A stretch of 5,315 nt of DNA from a bacterium (GCA_030591105.1 JAUVBS010000175.1:1-5315), one strand, 5' to 3'; counted from the first letter of the stretch, positions 1 through 4,931 are shown. Translations and numbers: made by a program. Notes: a model not told the origin generated them from the sequence alone.

Positions 1-1
1 G

Positions 2-673
2 GACCTTCCAGACCTTATTGCTAACAAGGTGACAGTCTCGGGTGGCTACGCCTACATCGCGGCCGGGGATTCCGGCCTGCTGGTGGTCGACATCACCGAT
101 GCCGGGAATCCCTGGATCGTAGGAGGCGTGGACACGCCGTACGGAGCCCGAGGAGTAGCCGTTGCAGGCTCTTACGCCTACGTCGCAGACTTGGAATCCG
201 GTCTGCAAGTGGTCGACATCAGAGATCCTACAAGTCCGCAGATTGTCGGTGGCGTGGGTACGCTGGACGATGCCAGGAGCGTGGCCGTTGCGGGTCCCTA
301 CGTTTATGTAGCGGCCCACGACGCAGGTATGGTCATTGCCTGGCAACAATGCGAGACTACGACCTCGGTGCCCGATGATCCCGGGGACATTCCTCAACCT
401 CATGTATCGCTCCGAGTTCACCCCAACCCCTTCAACCCTCAGACCACGATCTCGTTCATGTTGGAGCGAGATGAATGGGCCAAGGTGGGAGTGTATGAGT
501 TGACCGGGAAGCGGGTGGCGATCCTGGCCGATCGGATCTTCACCGGTGGCACCAACTCGCTCACATGGAACGGCCGCGACGCGGCTGGTCGATCGATGCC
601 GTCAGGCACGTACCTCGTGCGTCTGGAAACAGAGTCAGCCGTACGGGCGCAGAAACTGACGTTGATCAGGTGA
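2..673 (+). CDS. LVIVD-repeat surface/secreted protein with C-terminal FlgD-Ig-like sorting domain (5' truncated)
   Basis: The reading frame is open to the left edge, so the N-terminus, including any signal peptide, is missing; 223 residues remain. A GTG at 29 is in frame but lies inside a repeat and is not the true start. The first ~105 residues hold three LVIVD-type repeats (each with G-Y-A-Y-V/I-A ... G-L-x-V-V-D-I ... P-x-I-V-G), a family thought to form beta-propeller-like folds on the cell surface. A Pro/Asp-rich linker follows, then from about base 404 a FlgD-Ig-like domain: it starts with HPNPFNPQTTISF, continues with V-Y-E-L-T-G-K-R-V, W-N-G-R-D-A-A-G and G-T-Y-L-V-R-L, and stops six residues after ...QKLT. 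In FCB-type bacteria such tails occur on exported proteins and resemble type IX sorting domains. Export and surface location are inferred; the ligand or enzymatic role is unknown. The terminal-domain call is firm. Confidence 0.88.
   Translation, partial: DLPDLIANKVTVSGGYAYIAAGDSGLLVVDITDAGNPWIVGGVDTPYGARGVAVAGSYAYVADLESGLQVVDIRDPTSPQIVGGVGTLDDARSVAVAGPYVYVAAHDAGMVIAWQQCETTTSVPDDPGDIPQPHVSLRVHPNPFNPQTTISFMLERDEWAKVGVYELTGKRVAILADRIFTGGTNSLTWNGRDAAGRSMPSGTYLVRLETESAVRAQKLTLIR
29..346 (+). repeat. Three in-frame LVIVD coding repeats, 126-bp period
   Basis: Unit 1 starts at 29 (V-T-V-S-G-G-Y-A-Y), unit 2 at 155 (V-A-V-A-G-S-Y-A-Y) and unit 3 at 281 (V-A-V-A-G-P-Y-V-Y). The spacing is exactly 126 bp, or 42 codons, both times. 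Unit 3 breaks off after D-A-G-M-V-I-A-W, where the linker begins. The repeats are similar at protein level but diverged at DNA level, so they are old protein repeats rather than recent duplications. More units probably lie to the left of the window. Confidence 0.85.
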
Positions 674-690
674 TATGGGTTTGGTTGGTC

Positions 691-736
691 GAGCCATCTG
701 GCGGCCTGGATCTCCCGGCTCTTCCGGTCGGTTTTT
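691..736 (+). terminator. Weak candidate terminator after the LVIVD gene
   Basis: GAGCC (691-695) can pair with GGCTC (717-721), with a possible wobble extension of TTGG (685-688) to CCGG (724-727). A T5 run follows at 732-736. The stem is short, the loop is long and four bases separate the stem from the T run, so this is only a tentative site 18 bp past the stop codon. Confidence 0.2.
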
Positions 737-834
737 AGTCCAAAGACCAAGGTCGTTCATCCGAAAATGGGTCAGTTCTCGTCTCGGTTTACACGATGTG
801 CTATAACGATAAATAATAGTCGTCAATGACCTAA

Positions 835-857
835 ACAGGGTCCCCCGGGGGGCCTGT
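835..857. repeat. GC-rich quasi-palindrome
   Basis: ACAGG (835-839) is matched by CCTGT (853-857), enclosing C5 (842-846) and G6 (847-852), so the whole 23-bp segment is nearly self-complementary. There is no T run after it. It could be a factor-independent hairpin, a stable mRNA 3' end or a protein-binding dyad; function unknown. Confidence 0.5.
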
Positions 858-976
858 GATTGATCTATAAGCCGTATATTACTGATCTAGGTGCTGATAA
901 CACGACACTCGCCGCGGGACGAATTTTCGCAGGTACAACCGGAAGACTTACATCCCCAAGCCGATACCTAATGGCT

Positions 977-1117
977 GCGCGAATCGCGCGTGCTCCTGAC
1001 GCGTGCGAAAGGCCGCCTGCATTCGGAATCGCTCGGCAGCACCGCCGTTGCCGCGTGCGGCGCTTCAGCGCCCCATGGCGCCATGGCGCGGACTAACCAC
1101 GCAGGCGCGGACCAACC
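977..1117. repeat. Cluster of inverted and direct repeats in GC-rich spacer
   Basis: Several elements are packed together. GCGCGA/TCGCGC form an inverted repeat at 977-982/984-989. A 9-bp stem with two wobbles pairs 984-992 with 1000-1008 around a 7-nt loop, and competes with the previous dyad. GGCGC-TTCA-GCGCC is a perfect tetraloop hairpin at 1059-1072. CCATGGCGCCATGG (1073-1086) is a perfect 14-bp palindrome. GGCGCGGACTAACC (1085-1098) is repeated as GGCGCGGACCAACC (1104-1117), 13 of 14 identical with a 19-bp period. No coding explanation is visible. GC-rich DNA yields short dyads by chance; the 14-bp palindrome and the 19-bp repeat are the least likely to be accidental. Confidence 0.5.
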
Positions 1118-1120
1118 GAC

Positions 1121-1149
1121 TTGATGAACCGCCCGTTTCGCCGTATACT
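1121..1149 (+). promoter_or_regulatory. Sigma70-like promoter for the structured RNA candidate
   Basis: TTGATG (1121-1126) and TATACT (1144-1149) are separated by exactly 17 bp: 4 of 6 matches to TTGACA and 5 of 6 to TATAAT. The expected transcription start is near 1155-1157, which is where the 14-bp hairpin begins. No start codon with a ribosome binding site follows for 300 bp, so the promoter suits a small RNA or a long 5' leader of the deaminase gene. Confidence 0.5.
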
Positions 1150-1155
1150 AATTCG

Positions 1156-1331
1156 CCGGTGGTGGTTGTCGATCCCGGCGATCACTACCGTTACGTTCGA
1201 TGCGGGATTCGGCGGCTTCTTGGCTAGTCGTCGTCGGATGATCGAAGGTGATCCGAAGACTCCGAGGGTTCTGAGTCGCTCCCCGGAAGTTGGAGGTTCC
1301 TTCGCCCGCATCGATTTTTTTACGAACGTAA
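1156..1331 (+). ncRNA. Candidate structured RNA or leader element, family not recognised
   Basis: Hand folding accounts for most of the segment. Hairpin A pairs 1157-1170 with 1177-1190: 14 continuous pairs, four of them G-U, with loop GATCCC. Stem P1 pairs 1197-1206 with 1305-1314 (10 Watson-Crick pairs), and its outer part pairs 1191-1196 with 1326-1331 across a bulge containing T7 (1315-1321). Inside P1, arm P2 pairs 1207-1216 with 1230-1239 (10 pairs, three G-U). Arm P3 pairs 1243-1248 with 1299-1304, then 1252-1255 with 1284-1287, then 1258-1262 with 1273-1277. The result is a three-way junction with no unpaired base between P1 and P2 or between P3 and P1. The wobble pairs point to folding as RNA rather than a DNA dyad. 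The T7 directly after P1 could terminate the transcript near 1321; read-through into the deaminase leader is equally possible. It does not look like tmRNA, RNase P, SRP, 6S RNA or a riboswitch I know. Confidence 0.45.
1191..1331. repeat. 16-bp long-range inverted repeat, one arm split by 11 nt
   Basis: The left arm, 1191-1206, is continuous (TTACGTTCGATGCGGG). Its reverse complement occurs as 1305-1314 plus 1326-1331, split by 11 nt made of T7 (1315-1321) and ACGA (1322-1325). All 16 positions are Watson-Crick matches and the arms enclose 98 bp. An alternative register pairs 1191-1199 with 1323-1331 (9 bp), so two pairings compete for TCG at 1197-1199. The arms could be the base of a structured RNA or the termini of a small repeat element. 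Confidence 0.65.
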
Positions 1332-1394
1332 CCTAGCCCACTGTACCCACCGCACACTCTCGCTACCAAAAAAGTCTTGAAACGAGTTCCGGGG

Positions 1395-1444
1395 TTTATC
1401 CCGGTCTGGACACCCGCTATACTCGTCGTCGGATCGTCGCGATC
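1395..1444 (+). promoter_or_regulatory. Possible promoter and dyad of the adenosine deaminase gene
   Basis: TATACT at 1418-1423 is a good -10 hexamer. The matching -35 position (1395-1400, TTTATC, 17-bp spacer) is poor. Transcription would begin near 1430 and give a leader of about 36 nt. A perfect dyad GATCG-TCG-CGATC (1432-1444) lies on the predicted start and could be an operator or a small mRNA hairpin. TCGTCGTCGGAT at 1423-1434 is an exact copy of 1228-1239 in the RNA candidate upstream. Confidence 0.3.
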
Positions 1445-1465
1445 AACCCACACCGAGGAGATACC

Positions 1466-2563
1466 GTGACCGTCAGCCGCGACCACCGTCCTAGCCGTGA
1501 CTTCCTGCACGCTTTGCCGAAGACGGATTTGCACGTGCACCTGGACGGCAGTTTGCGTCCGAGCACGGTACGTGAACTGGCGGGCGGCCGAGAGGTCGTC
1601 GGCCACACGTTCGAGACCGACGACGACGTGCGGGCGGTTTGCCAGTGTGCCGAGGATTGCACCAGCCTCGAGGACTACCTACGCGTGTTCGACATCACCC
1701 TGGCATTGATGCAGAGCGAAGAGGCTCTGGCGCGCGTCGCCTTCGAGCTCGCCGAGGATGCCCACCACGAAAACGTACGCTACATGGAAGTGCGTTACTC
1801 GCCGTTGCTCCATACTCGCGGGGGATTGGATGGTGACACCGTGGTCGCGGCGGTCCAGCAGGGCCTGGCCCGAGCGAAGCGTCAGTATGGGATACCGATC
1901 GGCCAGATCATCTGCGGCATCAGGCACATCGATGCCGCGGCCAGCCTGGCATTGGCGGAGCTGGCGGTGCGTTGGCGGGGGCGCGGCGTGGTCGGTTTCG
2001 ATCTGGCCGGTGCGGAGAAGGACTATCCAGCCAAGGATCATCTCGCGGCTTTTCAGCTCGTGCGCAACAACAACGTCAGCGTGACGGTACACGCGGGTGA
2101 AGCGTTCGGTGCCCGTTCGATCCACCAGGCGATCCACTACTGTGGTGCCCATCGTATCGGTCACGGCACACTTCTGCCCGAAGATCCGGCCCTACTCGAA
2201 TGGGTGAACGATCACCGCATCGCCGTGGAAGTTTGTCTGGCGAGCAATTTGCAGACCCGGGCCATCGCCGACCTGGCGAGCCATCCGCTCGAACGATTCC
2301 TGGCGGCCGGTCTGCGGGTGACGCTCAACACTGATAACCGACTCGTCTCGGCGACCACCGTCACCAACGAGTTCCACCTGGCGGTCGAGGCCTACGATCT
2401 GGATGAGGACGCTGTGCTCGGCATGGTGATGAACGGTTTCAAGTCGGCGTTCTTGCCGCTGGATAAGAAGGTGTGGTTGATCGACAGGATTCTGGCGGAG
2501 TTCCGCTCGCTGGGGGCTCGTTTTTCCGGTGAGATCTCGCGTCGGCGCCGCGTCCATCTGTGA
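1466..2563 (+). CDS. add: Adenosine deaminase family protein
   Basis: This 365-residue protein has the length and all landmarks of the zinc-dependent adenosine/AMP deaminase family, which hydrolyses adenosine or deoxyadenosine to inosine and ammonia in the cytoplasm. Visible motifs are KTDLHVHLDGSLRP with zinc ligands H23 and H25; MEVRYSP; GFDLAGAE with D179 and G182; TVHAGEA with zinc ligand H209 and catalytic E212; RIGHG with H233; VCLASNLQT; and LNTDNRLVS with zinc ligand D290. Many family members have NTDDP in the last motif; NTDNRL(M/V)S is, from memory, the form found in actinobacterial-type deaminases, so N291 is a subtype marker rather than a defect. The GTG start at 1466 is set by GAGGAG at 1455-1460, five bases upstream. 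The gene appears monocistronic and ends 7 bp before the convergent UbiA gene. A related substrate such as aminodeoxyfutalosine cannot be excluded from sequence alone. Confidence 0.93.
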   Translation: MTVSRDHRPSRDFLHALPKTDLHVHLDGSLRPSTVRELAGGREVVGHTFETDDDVRAVCQCAEDCTSLEDYLRVFDITLALMQSEEALARVAFELAEDAHHENVRYMEVRYSPLLHTRGGLDGDTVVAAVQQGLARAKRQYGIPIGQIICGIRHIDAAASLALAELAVRWRGRGVVGFDLAGAEKDYPAKDHLAAFQLVRNNNVSVTVHAGEAFGARSIHQAIHYCGAHRIGHGTLLPEDPALLEWVNDHRIAVEVCLASNLQTRAIADLASHPLERFLAAGLRVTLNTDNRLVSATTVTNEFHLAVEAYDLDEDAVLGMVMNGFKSAFLPLDKKVWLIDRILAEFRSLGARFSGEISRRRRVHL

Positions 2564-2570
2564 TGCGGAT

Positions 2571-3581
2571 TCATCCCCGCAGTGCCAGGTAAAGCGATCC
2601 GAGTAACGCCACGTCGACGACAGCCCAGAGCACGAGGGCGCGGTACATGCCGTGCTCGTGGTCGGTCTCGCGGCCGCGGCGCCACCGGCTGAGCCACCAG
2701 GCGATGTTCCCGAGCCAAGCAGTGAGCGCCAGCGCGAGTGGCCACGCCGCCGCGAGTGGCCACGCCACCGCGAGCAAACAAACCGTGGCGGCCAAGCCCA
2801 GCATCAGCGCCAACCTCAGGGAGCGATCGATCCCCAGCGCGGTCGCCAGCGTACGATCGCCGCGGCGGCGGTCCTCTTCTAGCTGGTACAGCTGAGTCAA
2901 CGGATAGAACGATCCAAACAGCAGCGCAAAGCCGCCGACCAGCCACCAAGTGGCGGCGGGCAAAACAGTGGCAGCCGACGAAACAGCGGCGGCCGGCAAC
3001 GCGCCCGCGCCATCCACCGTAGCGCCGGTCACCGCGGCCAAGCCTGCCAGCAGACCGGCGAGGGTCGTCCCAGCGCCGTAGCCGGCCATATTGACTGCCA
3101 GGTCGAAGCCGGGCCGAGCTTTCCAGCGCGTTGCGGGGTGGGAGTAGAGCAGCGACAGGACGACACAGCTTGCGGTCAAGAGGCCAAAAGCGGGGGAGAC
3201 GCGCGTCCAGCCGACCACAACGCCCACTGCCATCCAGATCAGCGCGAATCCAGACAACCAGCGTGGCGGCAGCGGCGGTGTGGTGAGGTAGGCCACGGGC
3301 TCGGTATCGCGGTCATACGCGCTATTGAAAGCCAGCGTACCGCCGTTGAGCAGCACTACCCAGGCGAGCCACGCCGCCACTAGAGTTGGCAACGCCGCCA
3401 CCAGAGTCGGCCAGGTCCCCAAAATCGGCCAGGCGGTCGCAGCGTCCACGGTGGTTGGCCCATCTGTGGTAAGCATCCCAGCGGTGACGATCCCGACCCC
3501 GAGTTGCACCGAAAGGATCGGCCACTGGCGCGGTCGCATCAGGCGGAACGCAGCGAGTAGATCGCCGCGGTGCTTAGCCAT
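2571..3581 (-). CDS. UbiA-family membrane prenyltransferase
   Basis: This 336-residue hydrophobic protein, with about eight to nine likely membrane segments, belongs to the UbiA superfamily. These enzymes transfer a polyprenyl or other isoprenoid diphosphate to an acceptor such as a quinone precursor, porphyrin or lipid headgroup, at the membrane and with Mg2+. The first Asp-rich motif is N86-S-A-Y-D90-R-D92-T-E94, a variant of NDxxDxxxD with Ser at the second position and Glu at the last. The second is Y232-Q-L-E-E-D237-R-R-R-G-D242-R-T-L-A, a variant of DxxxD...GxRTLA. YSHPATRWKARPGFDL between them is also typical. It is the last gene of the operon: its ATG shares one base with the upstream stop (TGATG) and has GGAGAAGG six bases ahead. 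Two coding tandem duplications lie in hydrophobic stretches. Substrate is unknown; menaquinone-type, tetrapyrrole or lipid acceptors are all possible. Confidence 0.88.
   Translation of the reverse strand: MAKHRGDLLAAFRLMRPRQWPILSVQLGVGIVTAGMLTTDGPTTVDAATAWPILGTWPTLVAALPTLVAAWLAWVVLLNGGTLAFNSAYDRDTEPVAYLTTPPLPPRWLSGFALIWMAVGVVVGWTRVSPAFGLLTASCVVLSLLYSHPATRWKARPGFDLAVNMAGYGAGTTLAGLLAGLAAVTGATVDGAGALPAAAVSSAATVLPAATWWLVGGFALLFGSFYPLTQLYQLEEDRRRGDRTLATALGIDRSLRLALMLGLAATVCLLAVAWPLAAAWPLALALTAWLGNIAWWLSRWRRGRETDHEHGMYRALVLWAVVDVALLGSLYLALRG
2734..2769. repeat. 18-bp tandem duplication inside the UbiA gene
   Basis: GCGAGTGGCCACGCCGCC (2734-2751) is followed at once by GCGAGTGGCCACGCCACC (2752-2769), 17 of 18 identical. 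On the minus strand it encodes two successive six-residue units that both contain A-W-P-L-A, inside a predicted membrane helix. The near identity suggests a recent slippage event or a recently homogenised repeat. Confidence 0.8.
3371..3412. repeat. 21-bp tandem duplication inside the UbiA gene
   Basis: Two adjacent 21-bp units (3371-3391 and 3392-3412) differ at three positions. Both start ACGCCGCCAC. On the minus strand they give the doubled T-L-V-A-A ... T-L-V-A-A in a hydrophobic stretch before the first Asp-rich motif. The duplication is in frame and keeps the helix hydrophobic. Confidence 0.75.
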
Positions 3582-4147
3582 CAGAAGCCTTCTCCGACGT
3601 GGGCCAAACGGGTCGGCTCGGCGCCGACTCGTTGGAGCTGGAGCTCGAACCATTCCAGGTCGCAGGTGGCGTTGATGCAGGGGCGCTGCATGGCTGTGAG
3701 CGGAGCGAGCAGAGCGGGAATTTCGGGCACGCTACGCAACGCCTTGATCAAGCGGTCGTGGCAGGCTGTGGCGATGATCAGATCGGGTTGTTCGCGCCTG
3801 GCGATCTCGAACGCGATGTGGCTACGGAAGGCTACCAGGGCGCGAAGTCCGTAGCGGTTGCAGAGGCGGGCCAGGTCACCCAACTGGCAGCGGTCGCAGG
3901 TCCGGCACTCCGCCAGGGAGGAACGTACGTCGCAGCGGCAGTCGGTCTGCTTCATACAGCGCGGCATGATCAACAGTACCGTGCCGATACCGTTGCGTCT
4001 TAGATGACGATGTACCAGTCGGTTGTGTCCCTGGACCAGAGCGTCGATGAAACGCTCTTCCATCCCGCCAAACGGTCGTAACCCGCGCCGCGTGACCGCT
4101 ATGGTCTCGACGAACAACCGGTTGCTCCAGGGGGTCACGTACCTCAT
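3581..4147 (-). CDS. DUF116 family cysteine-rich protein
   Basis: This 188-residue protein matches the uncharacterised DUF116 family. The core reads VLLIMPRC64, then C70 and C72, then the cluster C81-x-x-C84-x-x-C87, then C96, a mid-protein A-T-A-C129-H-D-R, and finally R-P-C157-I-N-A-T-C162-D-L near the end. That spacing is the hallmark of the family and suggests metal or Fe-S binding, which is an inference. No signal peptide or membrane segment is visible, so it is probably cytoplasmic. The ATG overlaps the TGA of the upstream methyltransferase gene by four bases (ATGA), with GGAG eight bases before the start; its own TGA overlaps the UbiA ATG by one base. From memory, DUF116 genes occur near tRNA or translation genes in other bacteria, which would agree with the SpoU neighbour. 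Biochemical function is unknown. Confidence 0.88.
   Translation of the reverse strand: MRYVTPWSNRLFVETIAVTRRGLRPFGGMEERFIDALVQGHNRLVHRHLRRNGIGTVLLIMPRCMKQTDCRCDVRSSLAECRTCDRCQLGDLARLCNRYGLRALVAFRSHIAFEIARREQPDLIIATACHDRLIKALRSVPEIPALLAPLTAMQRPCINATCDLEWFELQLQRVGAEPTRLAHVGEGF
3588..3595 (-). promoter_or_regulatory. Ribosome binding site fixing the UbiA start
   Basis: On the minus strand GGAGAAGG lies six bases before the ATG at 3581-3579. This strong site, together with the one-base TGATG overlap with the DUF116 stop codon, favours that ATG over the upstream in-frame ATG at 3653, which would push 72 bases into the DUF116 gene. Confidence 0.75.
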
Positions 4148-4797
4148 TGGCCGATCTCCGTCGGCTGCGGGCTGCCGTTGGCGAGCCAGTGGCGGCGCAC
4201 TTGGTAAACGAGAATGCCGAAACTGACCGCCACATTGAGCGAGTCCTTACTGCCGGTCATCGGGATCTGCACCGCGTCGTCGGCGACCGCGAGCACCGCG
4301 GGCGAGACCCCTTCCTGTTCATGACCGACGACAAAGCAGTGGGGAAAGGGAAAGTCGAACCGGTCGTAATCGACCGCACCGGGGACCTGTTCCAACGCGA
4401 TAACCGCGAGGCCGGTCGCCTGCAGATGCCGGACCGCGGCGGCGGAATCCTGCCAGTAGTCCCACGGTACGACGAGGCTCGCACCCAGGGCCGTCTTTTC
4501 GAGATCCGGGCGCGGCGGGGTCGCGGTCATCCCGGACAGGTAGAGGCCGGCCAGTCCCACCGCGTCGGCCGTCCGGAACATTGCCCCGACGTTCCAGGCA
4601 CTGCGGATGTTGTCGAGCATCCCGTAAACCGGCATCTTCGCCGACGCCGGTCGGCCACCGTCGCCGCGGGCGACTGAAGCGGTCAGTTTGGACTCGGCGG
4701 GACGGCTCATAAGGTGTTGCGACCAGGACTTGGCGCGGGAAAGTGGCCCAACGGCGGGCCAACGGCTCTTGGACGACAATAGGTCTAGACCTCCCAT
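4144..4797 (-). CDS. SpoU/TrmH family RNA 2'-O-methyltransferase
   Basis: The protein (217 residues from the ATG at 4797) carries the three SPOUT signature motifs: motif 1, N63-I-R-S-A-W-N69-V-G-A-M-F-R75-T-A-D-A; motif 2, V-V-G158-H-E160-Q-E-G163-V-S; motif 3, I178-P-M-T-G-S-K-D-S186-L-N188-V-A-V-S. These build the trefoil-knotted S-adenosylmethionine site of enzymes that methylate ribose 2'-OH in tRNA or rRNA. The exact RNA target is not readable from sequence. The ~60 residues before motif 1 are poorly conserved and make the start uncertain: alternatives are TTG at 4824, TTG at 4779 with GGGAGG ten bases upstream, and ATG at 4710; the ATG at 4797 has no clear Shine-Dalgarno. It is the first gene of the operon and overlaps the DUF116 gene by four bases, so translation is probably coupled. 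Confidence 0.87.
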   Translation of the reverse strand: MGGLDLLSSKSRWPAVGPLSRAKSWSQHLMSRPAESKLTASVARGDGGRPASAKMPVYGMLDNIRSAWNVGAMFRTADAVGLAGLYLSGMTATPPRPDLEKTALGASLVVPWDYWQDSAAAVRHLQATGLAVIALEQVPGAVDYDRFDFPFPHCFVVGHEQEGVSPAVLAVADDAVQIPMTGSKDSLNVAVSFGILVYQVRRHWLANGSPQPTEIGQ

Positions 4798-4824
4798 GAT
4801 GCCGTCTTTGCCCGGTTTTGGCAA

Positions 4825-4834
4825 CCGCTAGCGG
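4825..4834. repeat. Perfect 10-bp palindrome upstream of the SpoU operon
   Basis: CCGCTAGCGG lies 28 bp upstream of the chosen SpoU start, in the divergent intergenic region. It is a possible operator half of unknown function, but it is short enough to arise by chance. Confidence 0.3.
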
Positions 4835-4910
4835 AACGATCGGCCGAGTGCCTGGCCGAAGCGGCAGTCGGATTACGGTGCCATGGGCGGTGTCGTCTCG
4901 CAGCTGGTAC

Positions 4911-4931
4911 CGCCGGTAGGCTAAACCGGCG
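4911..4931. repeat. 7-7-7 inverted repeat in the divergent intergenic region
   Basis: CGCCGGT (4911-4917) and ACCGGCG (4925-4931) are perfect inverted repeats around the 7-nt spacer AGGCTAA. There is no T run, so it is not a standard terminator. Its place between two divergent genes, 64 bp before the glycosyltransferase start, suits an operator or a leader hairpin. No convincing -10/-35 pair could be placed for either gene in this 197-bp region. Confidence 0.45.

Larger units (their letters stand above)
674..1465. other. 792-bp intergenic region without a convincing protein gene
   Basis: No frame here shows a recognisable family, a start with a Shine-Dalgarno, or coding-like composition. The left part (about 780-900) is relatively AT-rich and holds a quasi-palindrome (835-857) and a direct repeat TGATCTA at 861-867 and 883-889, 22 bp or about two helical turns apart. 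The middle (960-1117) is very GC-rich and full of inverted repeats. The right part carries a promoter (1121-1149), a structured RNA candidate (1156-1331) and the deaminase leader (about 1395-1465). Confidence 0.7.

Noticed and set aside
29..346. CRISPR-like or satellite repeat array
   Set aside because: The 126-bp periodicity is protein-level LVIVD repetition; DNA identity between units is modest and there are no direct repeats with spacers.
860..1096. Small plus-strand open frame of 78 codons in the spacer
   Set aside because: It starts with TTG, has no Shine-Dalgarno, and its second half is Arg/Ala/Pro-rich noise over a cluster of inverted repeats.
1191..1331. Purine riboswitch in front of the deaminase gene
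   Set aside because: A three-way junction would be attractive here, but the arm lengths are wrong and none of the conserved junction or loop-loop bases of that class can be placed.
1190..1332. Integron attC site
   Set aside because: The ends read GTT...AAC, the opposite of the attC order (AAC-type R'' first, GTT-type R' last), GTTACGT does not fit GTTRRRY, and no integrase or cassette gene is visible.
1121..1336. 71-codon plus-strand open frame over the RNA candidate
   Set aside because: Its TTG start lies on the -35 box, no ribosome binding site precedes it, and the base pairing explains the segment better than a peptide does.
1148..2557. Antisense open frames opposite the adenosine deaminase gene
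   Set aside because: They mirror codon structure of the deaminase, show no domain and have no ribosome binding sites.
3582..3653. N-terminal extension of the UbiA protein from ATG at 3653
   Set aside because: It would overlap the DUF116 gene by 72 more bases and adds an Arg/Pro-rich stretch unlike the family; the ATG at 3581 has a strong Shine-Dalgarno and a stop-start overlap.
3599..4003. 134-codon plus-strand frame opposite the DUF116 gene
   Set aside because: The DUF116 cysteine pattern and operon overlaps make the minus-strand gene certain; the plus-strand translation shows no recognisable domain.
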